From Clostridia bacterium (GTDB lineage: Bacteria; Bacillota; Clostridia; Oscillospirales; Acutalibacteraceae), in the NCBI GenBank assembly GCA_017410325.1, contig JAFQRA010000010.1, positions 1 to 64,000 on the forward strand: a stretch of DNA of 64,000 bases, in the 5' to 3' direction. The notes under the pieces were generated by a model, which was given only the letters and a program-made list of their open reading frames with translations, searched no databases and was not told the origin of the DNA. A program made the translations under genes and the position numbers. Below, in pieces: positions 62,764 through 64,000 of the stretch. Within the stretch, counting starts at the first letter, position 1; the number at the start of each line of letters is the position of its first letter.

Positions 62764-63372
62764 TCAAACCGAGCCCAGCAGCTCGAGATCGAAGTGATAA
62801 AGCACTTCGTTAACCTCAAAAATATCGGTGTAATTCCCCGTTTTAAGGAAATATTCAATAACAAGATCAAATTTATCCGAGTGTGACAGACATAAGCCTG
62901 CCGTGCTGAGCAGATGGTTTGCCTCGTCAAGCTCAAGTCTCAAGCCTATTGCAAAGGCAAGCACTATGTATTTGCTCGGCTTATAATCGGGGTTGCACTT
63001 TATCTTCGAAAAAGTCTTTTTGTTGATGTTGGATTTTTTATAGCACTCAACATCGGTGTAGCCCCTTTTGTCAATGTAATAAAAAAGCGTTTCGGCGAAG
63101 CCCTTATCCATATTTGCTAAAATGTCATCCATTATACTTTCGGGAAACGGCATACACAGCTTTGCCGTTTTTTCGAGAAAACCACTGCTTACATATTTTG
63201 TTTTTGGCTTTTCCTGATTTTCACGCAGACATTCTCTGACAAATTCATCCCTGACTTTTTCGGGCTCGGGCAAAATCTCATCCGCATTATAATTTTTTTC
63301 AATATAAAGCGTTATACATTTAAGAATTTTGCTGTCCTGTTCAGACATAAATTCAATACCCCGATTTTTCAT
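62764..63372 (-). CDS. Putative HTH-like protein heading the RtcB/ADP-ribosylglycohydrolase operon
   Basis: 202 aa, helical. The region VECYKKSNINKKTFSKIKCNPDYKPSKYIVLAFAIGLRLELDEANHLLSTAGLCLSHSDKFDLVIEYFLKTGNY has the look of an XRE/lambda-repressor-type helix-turn-helix followed by a conserved C-terminal helical unit; I recall similar proteins next to macro-domain, VWA and ADP-ribose genes in Clostridia. The N-terminal 100 residues are helical and unassigned. An in-frame ATG at 63411 begins only two bases after the expected transcription start, so the ATG at 63370-63372 with AAAGG nine bases upstream is preferred; ATG 63348 is a further option. It is likely the operon's regulator or an RNA/ligand sensor. 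Confidence 0.7.
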   Translation of the reverse strand: MKNRGIEFMSEQDSKILKCITLYIEKNYNADEILPEPEKVRDEFVRECLRENQEKPKTKYVSSGFLEKTAKLCMPFPESIMDDILANMDKGFAETLFYYIDKRGYTDVECYKKSNINKKTFSKIKCNPDYKPSKYIVLAFAIGLRLELDEANHLLSTAGLCLSHSDKFDLVIEYFLKTGNYTDIFEVNEVLYHFDLELLGSV

Positions 63373-63419
63373 ATACTCAAACCTTTCTTTAAGCAATGGT
63401 ACATAACTCATCGACTGAA

Positions 63420-63447
63420 ATTATACCATAAATGCAATAAAATACAA
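63420..63447 (-). promoter_or_regulatory. Promoter of the RtcB operon
   Basis: Minus strand TTGTAT, 16-base spacer, TATAAT (63420-63425). The next 40 bases would be leader to the preferred start codon. The promoter is back-to-back with the NamZ-like gene promoter. Confidence 0.6.
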
Positions 63448-63487
63448 CTGCCGTAAAGCAAAGGTTTGAAACATCAGCTTTTTTCAA

Positions 63488-63516
63488 TTGCAAATGCGTC
63501 TGAATTGTTGTAGAAT
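63488..63516 (+). promoter_or_regulatory. Promoter of the NamZ-like gene
   Basis: TTGCAA (63488-63493), 17-base spacer, TAGAAT (63511-63516), start codon 34 bases downstream with AGGAGG in between. Confidence 0.75.
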
Positions 63517-63550
63517 AAGAATATATCAGCTTACAGGAGGAAGGTTAGAT

Positions 63551-64000
63551 ATGAAAACGGCAAAGCAGAAGTTATTTTGCGGTGCGGATGTGGTTTCACG
63601 TGACGGGTTTGATTTTGAAGGCCGCTGCGGTCTTATTACCAACCACACAGGTGTGCTGCGAGACCTTTCTTCAACCGTGGATATGCTCAGGGAAAAATGC
63701 GGCCTTGTGGCCCTTTTTGGCCCCGAACACGGCGTAAGGGGCGATATCCAGGCAGGCGAAGGCGTAACGTCTTATACCGACAAAAAAACGGGACTTCCCG
63801 TTTACAGCCTGTTCGATGAAGATACAACGGAAAGCGAAAAAGCGCTTGCAAGCCTTGACACGGTTGTTTTTGACATCCAGGACGTGGGCGCAAGGTTTTA
63901 CACCTATGCTTACACTATGACTGATGCTATGAAGCTTTGTGCAGAAAACGGCATAAAGTTCGTCGTGCTTGACAGGCCCAATCCCATAGGCGGAGTAAAG
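63551..64000 (+). CDS. DUF1343/NamZ-like exo-beta-N-acetylmuramidase (3' end outside window)
   Basis: 150 residues visible, open to the end of the window. The N-terminal family blocks are FEGRCGLITNHTGVLRD, LVALFGPEHGVRGDIQAGEGV, GLPVYSLFDED, VVFDIQDVGARFYTYAYTM and VVLDRPNPIGG. NamZ (GH171) releases N-acetylmuramic acid from peptidoglycan ends. No signal peptide is present, so it would act on recovered muropeptides in the cytosol. AGGAGG precedes the ATG. Confidence 0.9.
   Translation, partial: MKTAKQKLFCGADVVSRDGFDFEGRCGLITNHTGVLRDLSSTVDMLREKCGLVALFGPEHGVRGDIQAGEGVTSYTDKKTGLPVYSLFDEDTTESEKALASLDTVVFDIQDVGARFYTYAYTMTDAMKLCAENGIKFVVLDRPNPIGGVK

Noticed and set aside
1-64000. tRNA, rRNA and CRISPR arrays
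   Set aside because: No cloverleaf with GTTCRANNC-type T-arm, no rRNA motifs and no regularly spaced repeats were seen on reading both strands.

Overview
The window looks like a chromosomal segment of a spore-forming, probably gut-associated Bacillota of class Clostridia (Oscillospirales-like). The grounds are an alpha/beta-type small acid-soluble spore protein, formate--tetrahydrofolate ligase, zinc-type uS14, sigma-A promoters with 17-bp spacers, strong AGGAGG ribosome binding sites, and many secreted glycan- and lipid-active enzymes. The taxonomic call is an inference from gene content and style; there is no rRNA here to confirm it.

Layout. 1-1.1 kb: the 3' end of an AT-rich accessory gene followed by an internally deleted IS1182-type transposase relic. 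1.2-6.2 kb: a CASTOR/POLLUX-like channel, then the classic unit SRP RNA - dnaX - ybaB - recR on the minus strand. 6.2-8.1 kb: a small accessory pocket with a lipoprotein, two very small membrane proteins that have their own expression signals, and dispersed hairpin repeats. 8.1-23.9 kb: one uninterrupted minus-strand ribosomal superoperon running rpsJ to rplQ (S10, spc and alpha operons fused, with secY, adk, map, a KOW protein and infA), driven from a consensus promoter with a roughly 280-nt leader. 24-26.4 kb: repeats, fhs and a spore protein gene.

26.5-58.4 kb is a large catabolic region. It holds three paralogous secreted serine-hydrolase-like proteins, two secreted neutral-ceramidase-fold enzymes flanking a cytosolic GH38 alpha-mannosidase, two GPH-type sugar transporters, an Eis-like acetyltransferase, a DUF4838 protein, a pectate-lyase-type beta-helix protein, a phosphodiesterase-family protein, a membrane-anchored protein of unknown fold, a 2-hydroxyacid dehydrogenase, a sugar-phosphate isomerase-type TIM barrel, an Old Yellow Enzyme-type oxidoreductase, an SGNH hydrolase, a permuted GH3 glucosidase and an esterase. 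The arrangement (several short operons, symporters rather than a visible ABC importer) suggests attack on an acylated or lipid-linked glycan outside the cell followed by uptake and intracellular breakdown; the real substrate is unknown.

58.4-63.4 kb is a five-gene minus-strand operon: HTH-like protein, VWA protein, WG-repeat protein, ADP-ribosylglycohydrolase and RtcB RNA ligase. It reads as a compact RNA-repair/ADP-ribose stress module and is the best candidate here for an undescribed system. The window ends inside a NamZ-like (DUF1343) muramidase gene.
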